Source: Albugo candida (lineage: Eukaryota > Oomycota > Peronosporomycetes > Albuginales). From it: 64,000 nucleotides of DNA. A model generated the notes under the pieces. That model saw nothing but the letters and a program-made list of their open reading frames with translations, was not told the DNA's origin and ran no database searches. Location: positions 806,001-870,000 of the forward strand of contig JBDOQK010000005.1 of assembly GCA_040437565.1 (NCBI GenBank), written 5' to 3'. A program made the translations under genes and the position numbers. Of the stretch, positions 33,401 to 48,400 are shown piece after piece (position 1 is the first letter of the stretch; every line of letters starts with the position of its first letter).

Positions 33401-36400
33401 AATTCATTGATGTCGATGATTTGCACACGTATATCAAGTCTAGACGACAAGCCATTGCGGTCCTGTACCACAAGCGCAAGAAAATATAACTGAGGCTGAT
33501 TTTCATAATCCAATGTTTCTTTTAAAATGAGTCTTGCACAATTACCAAGTGCTGTGTCTTTCTCAATGCGCAAGGCGAAAATGGAATCGCAATTGTACTC
33601 ATTAATGCACCGAATGGAATACTGGAGTGCAGAATTATCACCCCGGTCAGGGTCATGTGCCCCAAGGCAACGATCGACTGTTGTGTTTTCGGTATTTTTC
33701 TCGTCAATCTCAAAAACCACATTTGATGCATCCGTGAGACTTCCAAAGGATGGTGATTCATTAACGTCCCTGATGAAAATGTTGAAGTCGGTGTTGCTAC
33801 AGCTATCAAACGTATCACAAGCTGCGACCGTACAATAATAAAGACTATTTGATTCATAGTCAAGACTGTTGCTCGGCCGTAATGTAATCTCTCCTGTAGA
33901 CAAATCAACCATAAAAGTGTTCTCGCAATATCGATTTTCTTTTGACAGTAAGCTGTATTCTAAAGTCTGAGTATCAACCGCGTAATTGGAAAGTTTTGAG
34001 CTTGCATTACCCTCCACCGGTGTCCCAGATGGAACATTTTCTTTTATGGTAAAATTTGATGGCATATTTTCCAGCCACATTGGCGGCATATTTGTACGAA
34101 GCACAGAAATACGTACGGGAACAACGATTGAGCAACGCTGAGTGTAGACAATACTCGATGTTTTCCCAGAACTTCCTCCATTATCAGTGATGATAATGAC
34201 AATATCGTATACAAGCGGAGCGATCATTTCGAAGTTGGAAGGGCTTCTCGAAAGATAAAGTTGACCAGACCTGGAGTCTATGGCAAACAGACTCGACGAC
34301 GACATATTGCTTGGAGATGCAAGATTATACTCCAGAATGTCTTCAACATCTTCGTCAAGAGCAGGTATGGGATACCCTAATTGTAGGCGTTTAGTCCTCT
34401 GTGTGTGGGCGTCTACCTCACTGACCGAAAAAGAGATGACGGATGCACCTACTGTCGGACAATCATTGGCATCTCTGACGGTTATTACAATGTGGCCTGT
34501 ACTATATAGTCCATTAGATGAGTAATACTCATCAAAGACAAGTATTGGAATAGAGTAAACCGATTTCTTTTCATAATTCAGTACTTGAGCGTTCATGCTT
34601 GAGCTATTACGGTCGCTTCGGTACGCTGTTTGATTCACAAGGACCGTAATGCTGTCGGTAGTATAATATCTGGCATCAAGCTCAATCCAGGTTTGATTTG
34701 TTGACTGTAATGAGGCATCACCTGTGTCATTATATGACATTTGGTCCCTTGCTAAATAGAATAATTGTACATCTGTTGCCCCATGCACTAATTTATACGA
34801 AAAGGACGGATTCTTGTCTGGATCTTCCGCTAGCAATTTGCAAGTTGAGGTTAAGTCGGCGCTCAAAAGATCCATCGTATTTTCAATAATCGAACAATGT
34901 ACGACCGGCGGTAAGGGTGTTTCTGCTACATCAATGAGATCGATGCGTAAATATCCGTCGCTGCATAGTGTGGAAATTATATCGTCACAGACACGTATAG
35001 TGAGTGAGTAAGTTGAAATTTCACGCTCATAGTCCAGTACTTTGGTCGTGTAGACTTCACCTGTTTCAGCATGGACCGCAAACGGTGTTGTCGTATCCAA
35101 TAAAATAAAGTGATTTCGGGTCATATCAATTACATCTTTGTCAGGGTCTACAATATCAGTTCGCATGAAAACACTGCCAATGGCTAAGTTTTCGCGTACG
35201 AGACCAGTTTGTGGATTTGATACCAAATATGCTGCTTCATTGACGTTGACGATGATGACCTCGATGACGGTAAACGTGATGTATTCACCATCACTATATG
35301 TTACATTGATCGAATAGAGAGATTGGCTCTCATAATCAAATGAGATCAATGCCCTGAGCTGTCCCGTATTACTGTTAATACCAAAACACTCGCTCATATT
35401 AGCGAGACCGAATGCAGGGTCTGATAGAGCGTTTACGGGTGATGTAATTGTGTACTTTGTAGCAGGTCCATCTACATCCAAGACGACCAACGGAGTGCCG
35501 AAATCTAATCCTGCTACAAGGTTTTCGAGTATCTTGAATGAGGAGGGTACGATCCGTGGGGGATCATTCACATTGAGTATGGACAATGTAAGAACTGTCG
35601 ATACGGTCAACTTTTCACAGATACTTTTATCAGCATTCACATTAAAGGATTCAAGAACAGAGCAGTTCCGTCCATCATCTTCGACGCTTACTTGAATGTA
35701 CAAAATAGGTAACTGCTCGTACTTGAACATCTTTTTGGACACTAAGGACCCATTCGGACTCATATGGACCCAATCCGATGCGTTCATAAGTGAATGTACC
35801 ACGACCGATGATATGTCGGGATCCAATGCTGAAACCTGGCCGATTTTTTCTCCTGGAAGTGTATTTTCTTTGATCTCCAGTAATGTAATCGGAGTGAAGA
35901 ACGGTGCTTCGTTTACATCCACCAAGTTGACAATGATTGTTGCGGTCGCAGATAAAGCGTCTGGATATCCCGTGTCCGTAGCTCGTATAGCAAAAACATA
36001 ATGAGGTGTTTTCTCGTAATCTAGAAGCTCTGAATGCTGTACGACCAGGTGCGATGTCGAAGCATCTAGACGGAAAGGAAGTAAACCCATACCCAAGTTG
36101 AGCAACGTATATACCAGAGTATTTGTCTGCCCAAAGTCGGGGTCCGCAGCTCTCAGCGGTTTGGTCTGAAATACGCTCCCATCAGGAGAGTTTTCCTTAA
36201 CCGCAAATTCATACAGAGTGCTTTCAAAAAGTGGCGCTTCATTCACGTCTCGAATGTTTAATCGTATGGTGGTTTCGTCCGTGGNNNNNNNNNNNNNNNN
36301 NNNNNNNNNNNNNNNNNNNNNNNNNNNNNNNNNNNNNNNNNNNNNNNNNNNNNNNNNNNNNNNNNNNNNNNNNNNNNNNNNNNNTGCGGTCGCAGATAAA

Positions 36401-39400
36401 GCGTCTGGATATCCCGTGTCCGTAGCTCGTATAGCAAAAACATAATGAGGTGTTTTCTCGTAATCTAGAAGCTCTGAATGCTGTACGACCAGGTGCGATG
36501 TCGAAGCATCTAGACGGAAAGGAAGTAAACCCATACCCAAGTTGAGCAACGTATATACCAGAGTATTTGTCTGCCCAAAGTCGGGGTCCGCAGCTCTCAG
36601 CGGTTTGGTCTGAAATACGCTCCCATCAGGAGAGTTTTCCTTAACCGCAAATTCATACAGAGTGCTTTCAAAAAGTGGCGCTTCATTCACGTCTCGAATG
36701 TTTAATCGTATGGTGGTTTCGTCCGTGGCACCAGATGAGTCAGTAACGCGCACCAAGATATTAAAGAATTTTTGGATCTCATAATCAAAACTCGCGGTGG
36801 CTGCGACGGTGACATTACCATCAGGTGATACGTGGATTTCAGGACATATGCACACTTTGGAATATTGCAAGATATCATCGTAATCTGGGTCCATAGCACT
36901 TAGAGACCCGATCCACGCACCCTTCTGAGGGTTCTCAGCAATCTCAAATAAGGCATGATCTAAACGTGGTGGCTCATTTTCGTTCTCAACGTAAATATGA
37001 ATCAAGCCTTGAGACATCAAACCGCCAATGTCGGTAATTGAAACGCGAACTTCAATTTTTTCTATTTGGTGCACCATCATCAAGCTCTCATAGTCGATTT
37101 CACGGCTGCCTGAATGTGTTAGGCATAATTCGCCGCTTTTTACTTCGAACCATTCTAACGAGGTGACTTGTGGACTCCGAAAGTCATGCTGGCTCAAGGT
37201 ATACTCCAATGCTGCGGGTATGGCTGCGATAAAGGCGAAGTCTGGACTCGAGGAAGCCTGAGACGGGAATACAAGAAGTTCTTCCCTTTCAACGATTCTA
37301 GCAAACACCATAAAACCCACCATGTTCGAAGAACTTTGAGCCACAATACGGGATGGTATTGACGTTCGAACATCCGAGACCTCTTCAAAAAGTTTGAATC
37401 CAGACTCCTTTATCCAACTTGGAGTACCGATAGTGTCTTCACTGTATAGAAGCAAGAGTGTTCCCTTACTTGCAACTCTGACGGAGACATTACTCGAAAA
37501 AACCGAGGAGATAGATCTTGTAGGCGAAAGAACCACAAAGGCGTCACGCCATTGTTTCGGTATTGCCGACCATTTGAAGTCACTGGAATCAGTAAACAAA
37601 GATTTACCGGCACTCAGTCGGGCAACATCATATCCTTCTCCATTGTAGGAGCTGGACTTGCTGACTGTCATATACCGATAATCATCATGCTCAGGATCCT
37701 GTGCTTGTATAGGCCCCAGACATGTTCCTTCAACAGTGTTTTCCACAACCCTGAACGTTTGGTCAGTGATACTGGGAGGCTCATTTACATTGAGAACTCG
37801 AATAGTGAAATTCGCATAGACTTCGACAATACCATCTGAGCACGAAAATGCTAACTCATATTCACGTTTTACTTCAAAGTCAACATTTTTCATATTCATG
37901 TATAACCGACCGCTGCTGACTTCCACACTGCATATGTCAGCTGCTCCTCTTCCATCGGTGTTGAATATTTTGTACGTGAGATGGTCACCTGCATCTTCAT
38001 CGTGGCATGGTAGAGTTGTGACATATTGTAAGGTGGGATGCGGTGCATTTCTAGATGCAAAAAGATCCGTATTTATAAAACGCTGCTCATAAACAACCAG
38101 TTCTGGAATCTGTGGAATCATCGGATGATCATTTATGTTGATCATCTCAATTTTATAATCCGAAATAGTTTGTAAGCCTTGTCTGTCTTGGACTCGAACT
38201 TGAATGGAGAACGCATTCTGATGGCCTTCGTAGTTGTACACCGCTGAATTGTAGACAGTAATTTTACCACTATCTGGATTGATCAAAACGGGATCTCCGG
38301 GTATTGTCACCGAGAGCAACTCATATGTAATCGTATCATTGTAGTCCACGTCAAATGCATCGATGTACCCAATAACAGTATCCTGAGGCACATTTTCAGT
38401 AATACTATACTTGCTTTGCTTACTATACAATATCGGTGCCTCGTTGGTGTCAACAACCATAATGACAAGATCATTATTGCATGCGAGGGATGGTGTATCG
38501 GTTGTTGGTACATCGGATACTTGGTAGCGCAGTCGAAAGTAGTTTTTCGATTCGAAATCAACTGCGGCCATGCGTTTAGTTCGGATTTGTCCTGAATTGT
38601 AGTCTATTATGAATGGTGAATCGTATGCATCGTCATTTAAATTGGTGGTGCCTGCGATTGACAGCAACTGAAAATTGTGGGACTGATCAATGTCTCCATC
38701 GGTAACAGCGACATAGCAGGGTGTCTGAGACCCCACCATACCCAGATACACACTTTCTGAGTTTTCTAAAATCCAGCAGTTAATAACCTGGCAGCTTGGA
38801 GGTTCATTATCATCCACTACGACTACATGAACTGTGGTTGATGCTGATAATTGAGTGGAATCCGTCGCAGTGACATTTAAAGTGTACATATTTGCCAATG
38901 ATAGATTAAATTGCCCACTATAAGCTACATATAAGCAGCCGTTGTTCGGATTCACAGCGAACATAGATCCATTGGCAGTGAGTGCATATTCCAGCGTATC
39001 GTTTGTATCAACGTCGTGACCATTTACTACTCCGAAGATTGAGGAAACACGAGCAAATTCATGTACTGCCATGAAGTGGTCACGCTGTTGAAAGTACGGT
39101 GGCTCTGCCATGTTGCTGATCTGAATTGTAAACTCGAAAGGTACGAGAAAGCCGCTGTTATCTGAAGCTATAATCATTCCTCGTATCGAGAGTGCCCTAT
39201 TTTTCTCGTAATCACAGCAGTTAGATGCTGTGTGAATTTCACCGCTTTCCGATATTGTCACGCTGTCAGCAACAGGTTGGCACTCCACCAGTAGAAACTT
39301 GAATGGATCACCCTCTGGGTCTTTCCCACGTAGCTTTGTTACGTAGGTATTGGGTGACGTGTTTTCAGAAATCACTATATACGCAACCGATGATGGATCC

Positions 39401-42400
39401 AGAGCTGGAGGTTCATTGATGTTATTCACGAAAAGAGCTAGTGGCATTTGGTCTTTCAGTTGAGGGGTACCCGTATCAGTGACTTCAAGCATAAAAGAAT
39501 GCATTGATTGATTTTCATAATCTAGCGCATTATAAGCTGTTGAAAGTAGAAGATCGCACGTTCTATCGGTAGTCTGATTGATGCGTACAACCATATTCAG
39601 TATCGATGCAGATGTTGTAGAAGGGATAACAATAGAGTAGGCGAGCCTTTGAGTCGCATTATCATCAAAGTCGCGCGCGCTAAATTTCTCCATTAATGTT
39701 CCATCTCCTGAATTTTCGTTTGCATAGAGACAAAAATGTGTATTATCTTCAAGTTGGTTGGTCGCAACCCCTGTAAGCTCGTTCAGAGCACAGTTTCGAG
39801 CTAACTGAGGCCGTTCATTTTTGTCTATGAGGTGCACAGTCACTTCGGTTTCCGCTGTGTTGTTGGCCAAATCCTTCACTACAACAACCAGAGTATATAA
39901 AGCTTGAGATTCGAAATCAAGAACACCATTTACTGCCAAATTGCCCGACCCTGAGTCGATAACAAAAGGCGTTTGTTCAATACTGCTGACACCAGATTGT
40001 GTAGTTTTTAGTGAATATGTCAGAACATCTCCTGCATCAGGATCACTCGAGTAAATCGAAGGACTAATTATTGTAAATCTTGGAGAGTTTTCTTCAATGT
40101 ATCGTGTTTGCTTTGAGTCAACCACTGGAGGCTCGTTAACGCCTTCGATTTGGACTAGGATTGAGCATTTGGATGATAAGGAAGAAGTGAGTCGACTAGA
40201 GTCATCCGAATAAGTGAAGATGTCCTCTATGATGGCTTCCAAGGTATAAATGGATTGTTTCTCGTAGTCTAGCTTAGCTCTCGACGTCACAAAGAGTCCA
40301 AAATATGTGTCATTCAATGGTTTGATCGTGAACCATCCATCCTCTTGTGAGTTGTCAGAATTCAAGATAGCAAAATTTCCAATACGATTGCGACTTGATA
40401 AATCTGGATCTGACCAACTCAATATATGCAAAAAATTCTCAGCTACAGCATTCTCTGAAATACTCACTGTAGTATCGTGGCAGATGGGCATTTCATTCCG
40501 ATCGTTGACGTAAACTTGTAATGGATTTGCTAGCACACTACTAAGCCCAAGCATATCGGTTGCTATTACGGATACGTTGTAAGTTGACTCTCTTTCGTAA
40601 TTCAAAACGTCGTCGTACTTAAGTCTCATCTCACCATCACAAGAATGCATTGAAAATATGTCTTGACTCTTCCCGGTCGATACCAAAATTATGTCAAGAA
40701 TCGAGTAGCATATTTGATCATGTGCGTCTGGATCCATTGCCGGCGTAAGAGTCCCAACGTACGTATTCAAGGGTGAATTCTCATCCACATAGAATGGAGA
40801 TTGATCTCGATAGAATGAGGGAGGTTCATTCATGTCCAGGACTACAATTTGAATGATTGTGTTGGTACGTAAGGAACTAGGTACATCCTCACGTGCTTCT
40901 TTGGCCCATACGACAAATTCGTATAGCGATATCTGTTCATAATCAAGCTGTCTTGAAACTCTAATGAGTCCTGAAGTTGGCGATACTGAGAAATCCAAGG
41001 TGTTGTTTTGGGAAAGAGTTATCGTATCATTTTCAGGGTCCCAGAAAACGATAGTTTCGCTAGCACCCAACGGAGAGGCATTCGTTGATCTAGAAAGAGC
41101 AGAGCCGATTGGAGCTAATTCGCTTACATAGAATGGACTTTGTGAGATAATCACGGGTGGTTCATTGATATTGAGTATTTCCAGTACAATCGGTGCGGAA
41201 CAAGATAATCCGCCCCCGTCGATGCAGCGTGCCTCAATCTCAATGCGTTTACTGCGCTCGTAATCAAAGGGTAAAATAACACAAATCAAACCTGTGGTTT
41301 CATGAATTGTCAAAGAACCCGATGATGGTTGGGATACTTTTGAGACGAGGAAGTGAGTCAGATTACCCCAAAGCATACCTGATGTCGATGATAAATCGGG
41401 ATCGTACACGGCTATGTTACCAATGCAGCTCGCTTGATTCTCTTCAATCTGGAATAGCAATCGACTTGCATCGAAGTTACAGGCTTCGTTGACATCAGTG
41501 ATCTGAATCGAAATGTTACTCGTTGCGCTGAGGCGCGGATTACCGTCATCAAAAATGCTGACTAGCAAGATAATTCTGCGAACGGTTTCATAATCGAAAA
41601 TCGAAGCATCCCAAACACGCAAAACTCCTGTCGTAAGATCTAAATCAACGCTTTTGCTTCGATTGCCAACAGCAGCTGAATCGTCTTTGAACTCGTACGA
41701 GGTCTGATCGAGAATGAACACGTGATTCTGAATCTGATCCTGGTCTTGAAAATTGATTTTACCAATGAATGTGTTTTGTGCACAATTTTCTTCTATAAAG
41801 AAGGCAACCCCTTCATCGGAGTTCGTTGTGGTGATCACTGGTGCGTCGTTCCTGTCGAGAATATTCACAGTAAGAGTCGCACGAGACTCTAGCCCCATTG
41901 TGTCGCGAGTAGTTATCTCCATTGTAAAGGCTGACTGCCTTTCATAATCTAGCCGCTCATTGAGCATCACAGTACCCATTGTAGGATCTTGTATCACAAA
42001 CACCTTTGCGGGATCATTCAGAGTGTACGTCAAAATGTCATTTTCATCAGGATCATTCGCAGTATCAGCGATTTTGAAAATACTTGACAAATTGCGGGTC
42101 AAGAACAGGGAACTGAAAGTCAAAGCATCCTCTGGAATAAACGCAATTTGGTCCTGTAGCACCGGTGCTTCATTGACGTCGATTATTTGTATGATCACCG
42201 AAGTGAACGCACTAATGAAACCTGCTCCATTATCTGTTGCAGAAGCAATGATGCTGTACACCCGTTGTTTTTCATAATCAAGAGATGCTGCATCTTTGGC
42301 ATTGATGAGTCCTGTACCATTCACTGAACTAATCATGAATGTTTCTAACGTGTTGGCTCCCACTAGAGCATAGCTCAGAGTTTGATTTTGATAAGTATCC

Positions 42401-45400
42401 TCATCGATCGCTGCGATATGCCCAATCAATGTACACGCAGGTTGATTCTCTTGAATTTTGTACACATACTTCGTCGATGGAAACCTGGGTGCTTCGTTCT
42501 CATCAATAACATTTATCATCACTTTGGCCGAATGGCGAAGACCTGCTTGATCTGTCACCCCTACAAAAACTTCATATGCGGATTTTATTTCAAAGTCGAT
42601 CTCGCTACCATTTTTTACAATTACTGCGCCACTCGATAAAACTTCAAACGTATCCCTCTCACTGTAGTTTAGACCAGTTGTATCTGCGACTATATTTTCT
42701 CTATAATAGGTAAGCGATGTGGGATTCGATGTCGTATCTGAATCAAAAGCAGAGATAAATCCAAGTATGCTACCATTTCCGCTCTTTTCACTAACACTGA
42801 AGGTGAACAACGACTGAGAAAATCTGGGTGCTTCATTCACATCCTTGATTGTCACTGAGAGCAGAACGGAGTCATTGAACCTTGACTCTACATCGTAATC
42901 AGCTTTGATATTGACCAAAATTTGACAAGACGTTTGTGTCTCGTGGTCAAATATCTGACCGTCTCCTTGCAGAAGACGGATTTGCCCGCAAGATGGATCG
43001 ATGCTGAATGTTGCAGTCACGTTTGTGTAATACTGAGAGGCTACACCGCATGTTGTACTGATAAGTGCAAAGCTGGATGTCAGTAGTGGAGATGAACATT
43101 GATAATTGCCGGCGTGGGATGATAGCAAGTACCGACTTTCTTCATCCAGAACATAAGAACTAAGCGCACTTCCAATCAAATCACCTTCTCTAGCATCTTC
43201 AGAAATACTTGCGTGAACACTATCCAGGATGAAATATGGTGCCTCTACCACATTCAACAATTTAATCACCACTTTAACTTGGTCGGTAAGATTGTGCCTG
43301 TCTTGTACACATATATCGATATAGTGTATTGGAGTGATTTCGTAGTTCAGACTACTCTGATCCACCACGAGTAATTTTGCCACATTTGGAGAGATTCGGA
43401 GCACATTGAATGTATCGCTTTGTGTCTCTCCACACTCGTAGAATCTCAGCTCATCGTCTCTGTCACTATCGATCGCCGATATATGTGTTACTAGTGTGCC
43501 AGGCAACGCATTCTCCGAGAGTGTCAAAACATTAAGTCTCTTTGTACGGCTTTGTGTATCCAGATTTTGAAATTGAGGTGCTTCGTTCACGTCTATCAAA
43601 ATAATTTTTCCACTGGCCGTAGCCGTCAGTTCTCCATCGGTGACCTCAATTGTCAGGGGGTACGATGACTGGGCCTCGTAGTCCATTACACATCCGGAAC
43701 CTGTTGCCACCACAATCTGACCATCAATAGTATCAACCTCAAAGCAGTGAGAGTATGTAGATTCCAGCTTCTTGAATGTAATAGTGGAATTTTGATCAGG
43801 ATCGGAAGCGTTAAGAGGTGTACCCACTGGCGCCCCTGTCAAAGAGTTTTCCTCTACGTTGAAAATAAAAGCTTCCACGAATGGAGACTCATTCACGTCC
43901 AAAGTTTCAACGTAGAGGTAACTTTCAGACTCCAGTCCGCCATGATCTCTCACCGTGATGGTAAGAACATAGTGGATCTTCAATTCGTAATCGAGACCCT
44001 GGATGACGCTCAACTGTCCAGTTGATGGATTAATAAAGAATACTTGTTCATTGTTACCTGCAGTAATTTCAAACAAATACGTTTCGTGCATTTCTTCAGG
44101 ATCATGAACGAGCTCTATCAGGGGTGGAATGTACATGGTCAAATTTGAAGGAAACGCGATATCCTCCCGTAATCGCATTGATTGATAAGAGCCAAGAAAC
44201 AGTCTTGGCGCTTCATTGACGTCATTTATAGATATAGTCACATTTGATGTTGCGAAAAGAAGCGCAGGGTCAGTTACTCGAATCCCAACTAGGTATCGTC
44301 GGCATGACTCGAAGTCAATTGTAACATTATTTTCCTGAAAAAGAATGCCATCAAGTAATCCAATTCCGAATCTGGTACTTGATGATAACTCTATAGCGTC
44401 GGGCTCTATGCAGTCTTCAGTAATAACGCTGAAAGCCAATGTATCATTCTCTGGGTCAGTTGCGCTAATTGCTGGTAGTATTTTTGTCAGGGAAGGATCA
44501 TTTTCGTTTAGATTGAATGAGTAGTTCGATTTCAAGCAAGGGGCTTCATTGATATTCTCAACTACGACTTGGACATTGATTGAAGTACTTTTTAAACCTC
44601 GGGAATCCATGGCAACAACTGGCAATACAACCCCTATGATTGTATTGCCAGTTGTTGCCATGNNNNNNNNNNNNNNNNNNNNNNNNNNNNNNNNNNNNNN
44701 NNNNNNNNNNNNNNNNNNNNNNNNNNNNNNNNNNNNNNNNNNNNNNNNNNNNNNNNNNNNNNGGGCTCTATGCAGTCTTCAGTAATAACGCTGAAAGCCA
44801 ATGTATCATTCTCTGGGTCAGTTGCGCTGATTGCTGGTAGTAATTTTGTCAGAGAAGGATCATTTTCGTTTAGATTGAATGAGTAGTTCGATTTCAAGCA
44901 AGGGGCTTCATTGATATTCTCAACTACGACTTGGACATTGATTGAAGTACTTTTTGAGCCTCGGGAATCCATGGCAACAACTGGCAATACAATCATAGGG
45001 GTTGTCTCATGATCAAGAGCATCAGACTCGAGAAGCTGAATCCGATTTTCATGGATTCCGAATATACCTGATGGCATTCTGAGACTCACATTCCTGTCGA
45101 ACATGAAAGTTACAGTATCGGGAACACCATTAGGCAGTAAGTCAGGATCAAAAAATGTCAGCTGCCCCTGGGCTATTGTGCCTTTGGCGCTGTTTTCCAG
45201 CATGCTGACTATTACATGAGATTCGCCTTTTGTAGTGATGATTGTCGGTGGCTCATTCAGGTCAAGAATGTCAATGCGAACTCTTTGTACAGTTGAAATC
45301 AAGCCCCCCTGATCAAATGCTTGTACCTTTAGCGAACAGGTTGGAAACTGTTCGTAGTCAATTTTTTCGGGATATTTCATTATCACACTTCCGTTAAGCA

Positions 45401-48400
45401 GTACGTCGAACGGACAAATTTCGCTCTGTGTTGTCGAAGTCTGAAAATTGTGAATTCTCCAAGAAGATTCCAGACTACTACCGATGTCATCATCCTGCAC
45501 TTCGAGGTGACAAACTATTTTATTTGCGAACCGAAGTCGTTCCGACTGAGTCAATGTGTAATCCAGCTCATTAACATAGCACAGTGTAGGAGAGATAAAA
45601 GACGGTGCATCATTCGCATCTCCAATTATGATATTGACCTTGTTGCAGTCTATCAAAGGTGGGTAACCTCCATCAACGACACAAATTGAGTCCGTGATCT
45701 TCTGGAATTTTTCGTAGTCAAATGCACTCGCATTGGCTACGGTAATGACACCACTGATTTTATCAATTGCAAATGCCGTCGTTGCTTGCATGCCTTGTTC
45801 TGTTTGGAATGTGATTCCACCCGAATTTGTTTTGATGCTATCGGGATCAGTCGCCTTTGCCACACATATGTAATCACCTACACTAACGGAATCCTCACTG
45901 ATGAGGCAAAGTATTTCTTCAATAGCTGGTGGTTCATTTATATCTAGTATTGTAATGAATACCACGCACACAGCCTGTAAACCATCCTTGTCTTCTACTT
46001 TGACTTTGAGCTCGTACAGATTTTGAGACTCGTAATCCAGTAGCTGTATTGCAGTAGTAATTTGTCCCGTCTTAGGGTCTACTTGAAAAACCATTTTGTT
46101 CGGATCTGGGTTACCGCTCACAAGGCTGAATCGGCTACAATGTTCATCGCCAGCATCCACGTCATTGAACGTGACAATGGCATTAGAAATGTTGTAGTGT
46201 TTCGCCAAGCTAAATTGAAAGGTCACCGAGGGCGTGCCAGTTAATCTACTGTCAAACGAGTCTACTTCACCGACTCCACTTCCCTCAATTTTGAATACAG
46301 CGCTTTCCATGCTCATCCACGAAGTGATCGGATTGCGTTGGTCGGAATCAAATAGTCGAGCCAAATTTGGTGTCTGAATAATACGTGTGTATTGTTTTGA
46401 AGACAATGTCCATTCAACAAATGTCTCGGTGGTGTTTGCGCCTAGCTTATCGGTGCGGGTCCCCGTTTCAAGCACTTGGTGCAATCTATCAGCATTCAAC
46501 GTTGATATTTTGAGCGAGAATGGACCAATTTGACCAGATGGGACATGGAAATTCAGTTGTACATTCTCGAGGAAGAAAAAATCATCGCGTTCTTGAAAAT
46601 CAAGATCCTGAAAGATCAGAACAGTTTGCGCTTGATGTCGCGTGAATGCATCGTATCCCATACCAAGTGTTCTTCCATCAAACAGGATAGTACTATCAGT
46701 TCCTCCCGTATTGATGATGTCAAAGTCATCACGCGAATTCTTGACATAAAATGTAAACGCCTCTGAAGCTAATCCAGATTGAGAACGAGTACTTGGGGAT
46801 TCTTTCAGTGAGAATGACATCGAGGGGATTGTTGTTGGTGGTTCGTTCACATCTAGTGAAATGATTTCAACGTTGCATGTTGTTTGAAGAGAGTTTCTAC
46901 CGTCATGAGATATACCATCATCCCTCACTGTCACTGCTATACTGCTGGTATTTGGAAATCCATTCAGCGTCTCATAATCGAAATTTGGGTAAGCAGATAT
47001 ATAAAGTTGACCTGTTGCAGGCGCAACACCCAGAAATGGATGCTGAAGGTCAAAAGTGAAATGTGTTCCCGAGTCAGCATCGTGAACGTATTGAATCAAA
47101 GGAGTACCTATCAAAGTACCCAGTGGTGCGCTTTCATTTGTATGGAACAAGAATTCGGAGTTTCTTGCACTTGTATTCTCGCATATTGGAGCAGTATTTC
47201 CAGGGATCAGCTCCAAAATCATGACGGCGGTGTCACTTAGTGAGTACCGATCAATCACTGTTGCAAACATGATGCATTTGACATTTTCTCCATCAACTTC
47301 GTACAAATGAGACTGTAACGATACTGAACTGACGAATACTTCTCCAGAAGCAGCGTTTACACCAAAAGCACCATCACACGGAATTAAGGTGAAGTTACTA
47401 CTAGAACTAAATGTTGAGTAATTCTGCTCACTTGATGACACTAGAAACGTAGGAAAATCTGAAATGTCCGGATCAATTGCACACAACTTTCCAATGGTAT
47501 CACCTTTTTGAGCATACTTGGAAACACGGAAGTCCAAAAACACATATCCAGGAAACCAGTCCTTCGAAGTGATAGTATCATTTGACCTTACGAAAGCAGG
47601 TGCCTCGTTCATGTCGAGTACAGTCACTGTAACCTCCCCGGTGATGCATAGGGAAAGTGAGTCACAAACCACCACGTTGATCAATATGCCGTGATTTTCC
47701 ATGTTTTCCATTGTCTCAAAGTCCAAAGCTTGCTTTAATTGTAAGGCAGGGGAGTTTTCGTTACCAATTGTGATTTGGTGTAAAGAATTCCCACCGCTGA
47801 CCCCAACTATACGAAATGTTAAAGTTTGTCCATAATCAGGATCGACGACGGGGATGGTGAATATGGTGCTATTTATGGCAATATTTTCTGGAACACTCAC
47901 TGTCCATGACGAGCCGATAACTTTCATCGGTGGCTCATTTACATCTTCCATTAGGATTACAAGTGTCAAGAAAGAAGATAATGGCGGTGTTCCAGTGTCT
48001 GTGACACTGACTCTAATCCATGCTTGATGGCTGGGTAATGATTCATAATCTAATTCAGCAGAATCGAGAACATAGAGTTGGCCGCTTTTACCATCGATCC
48101 TGAAAGAATTAGGGATGGATTGAGTATGTAGGCTGTATGTCAAAGTTTTAGACTGCCCAAAGTCTTGATCTTTGGCAGTTGTGATAGTGTAAATCCAGTC
48201 TCCTGCAGCCGTATTCTCCTTCACTTGAAAGGATGCATCACTCACAAGTGGTTTTTCATTAATGTCAAGCACCACGATCCTTAGTTCACAATCTGTAGAG
48301 CAGGCANNNNNNNNNNNNNNNNNNNNNNNNNNNNNNNNNNNNNNNNNNNNNNNNNNNNNNNNNNNNNNNNNNNNNNNNNNNNNNNNNNNNNNNNNNNNNN

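Noticed and set aside
28930-44661. A stand-alone gene of about 5,240 codons
   Set aside because: Its apparent start lies in a fold-back contig end and its apparent end lies past a gap in the wrong frame. The same frame continues through overlapping copies on both sides.
44599-44662. Inverted repeat suggestive of a transposon end or a hairpin
   Set aside because: The inverted arm is the reverse complement of adjacent coding sequence and stops at a gap; the other contig copy shows uninterrupted coding sequence. It is an assembly fold-back.
30182-46766. Numerous plus-strand open frames of 60-130 codons inside the cadherin gene
   Set aside because: They are antisense to clearly conserved cadherin and IPT sequence, lack starts with context or recognisable domains, and are expected by chance over 36 kb of stop-free coding sequence.
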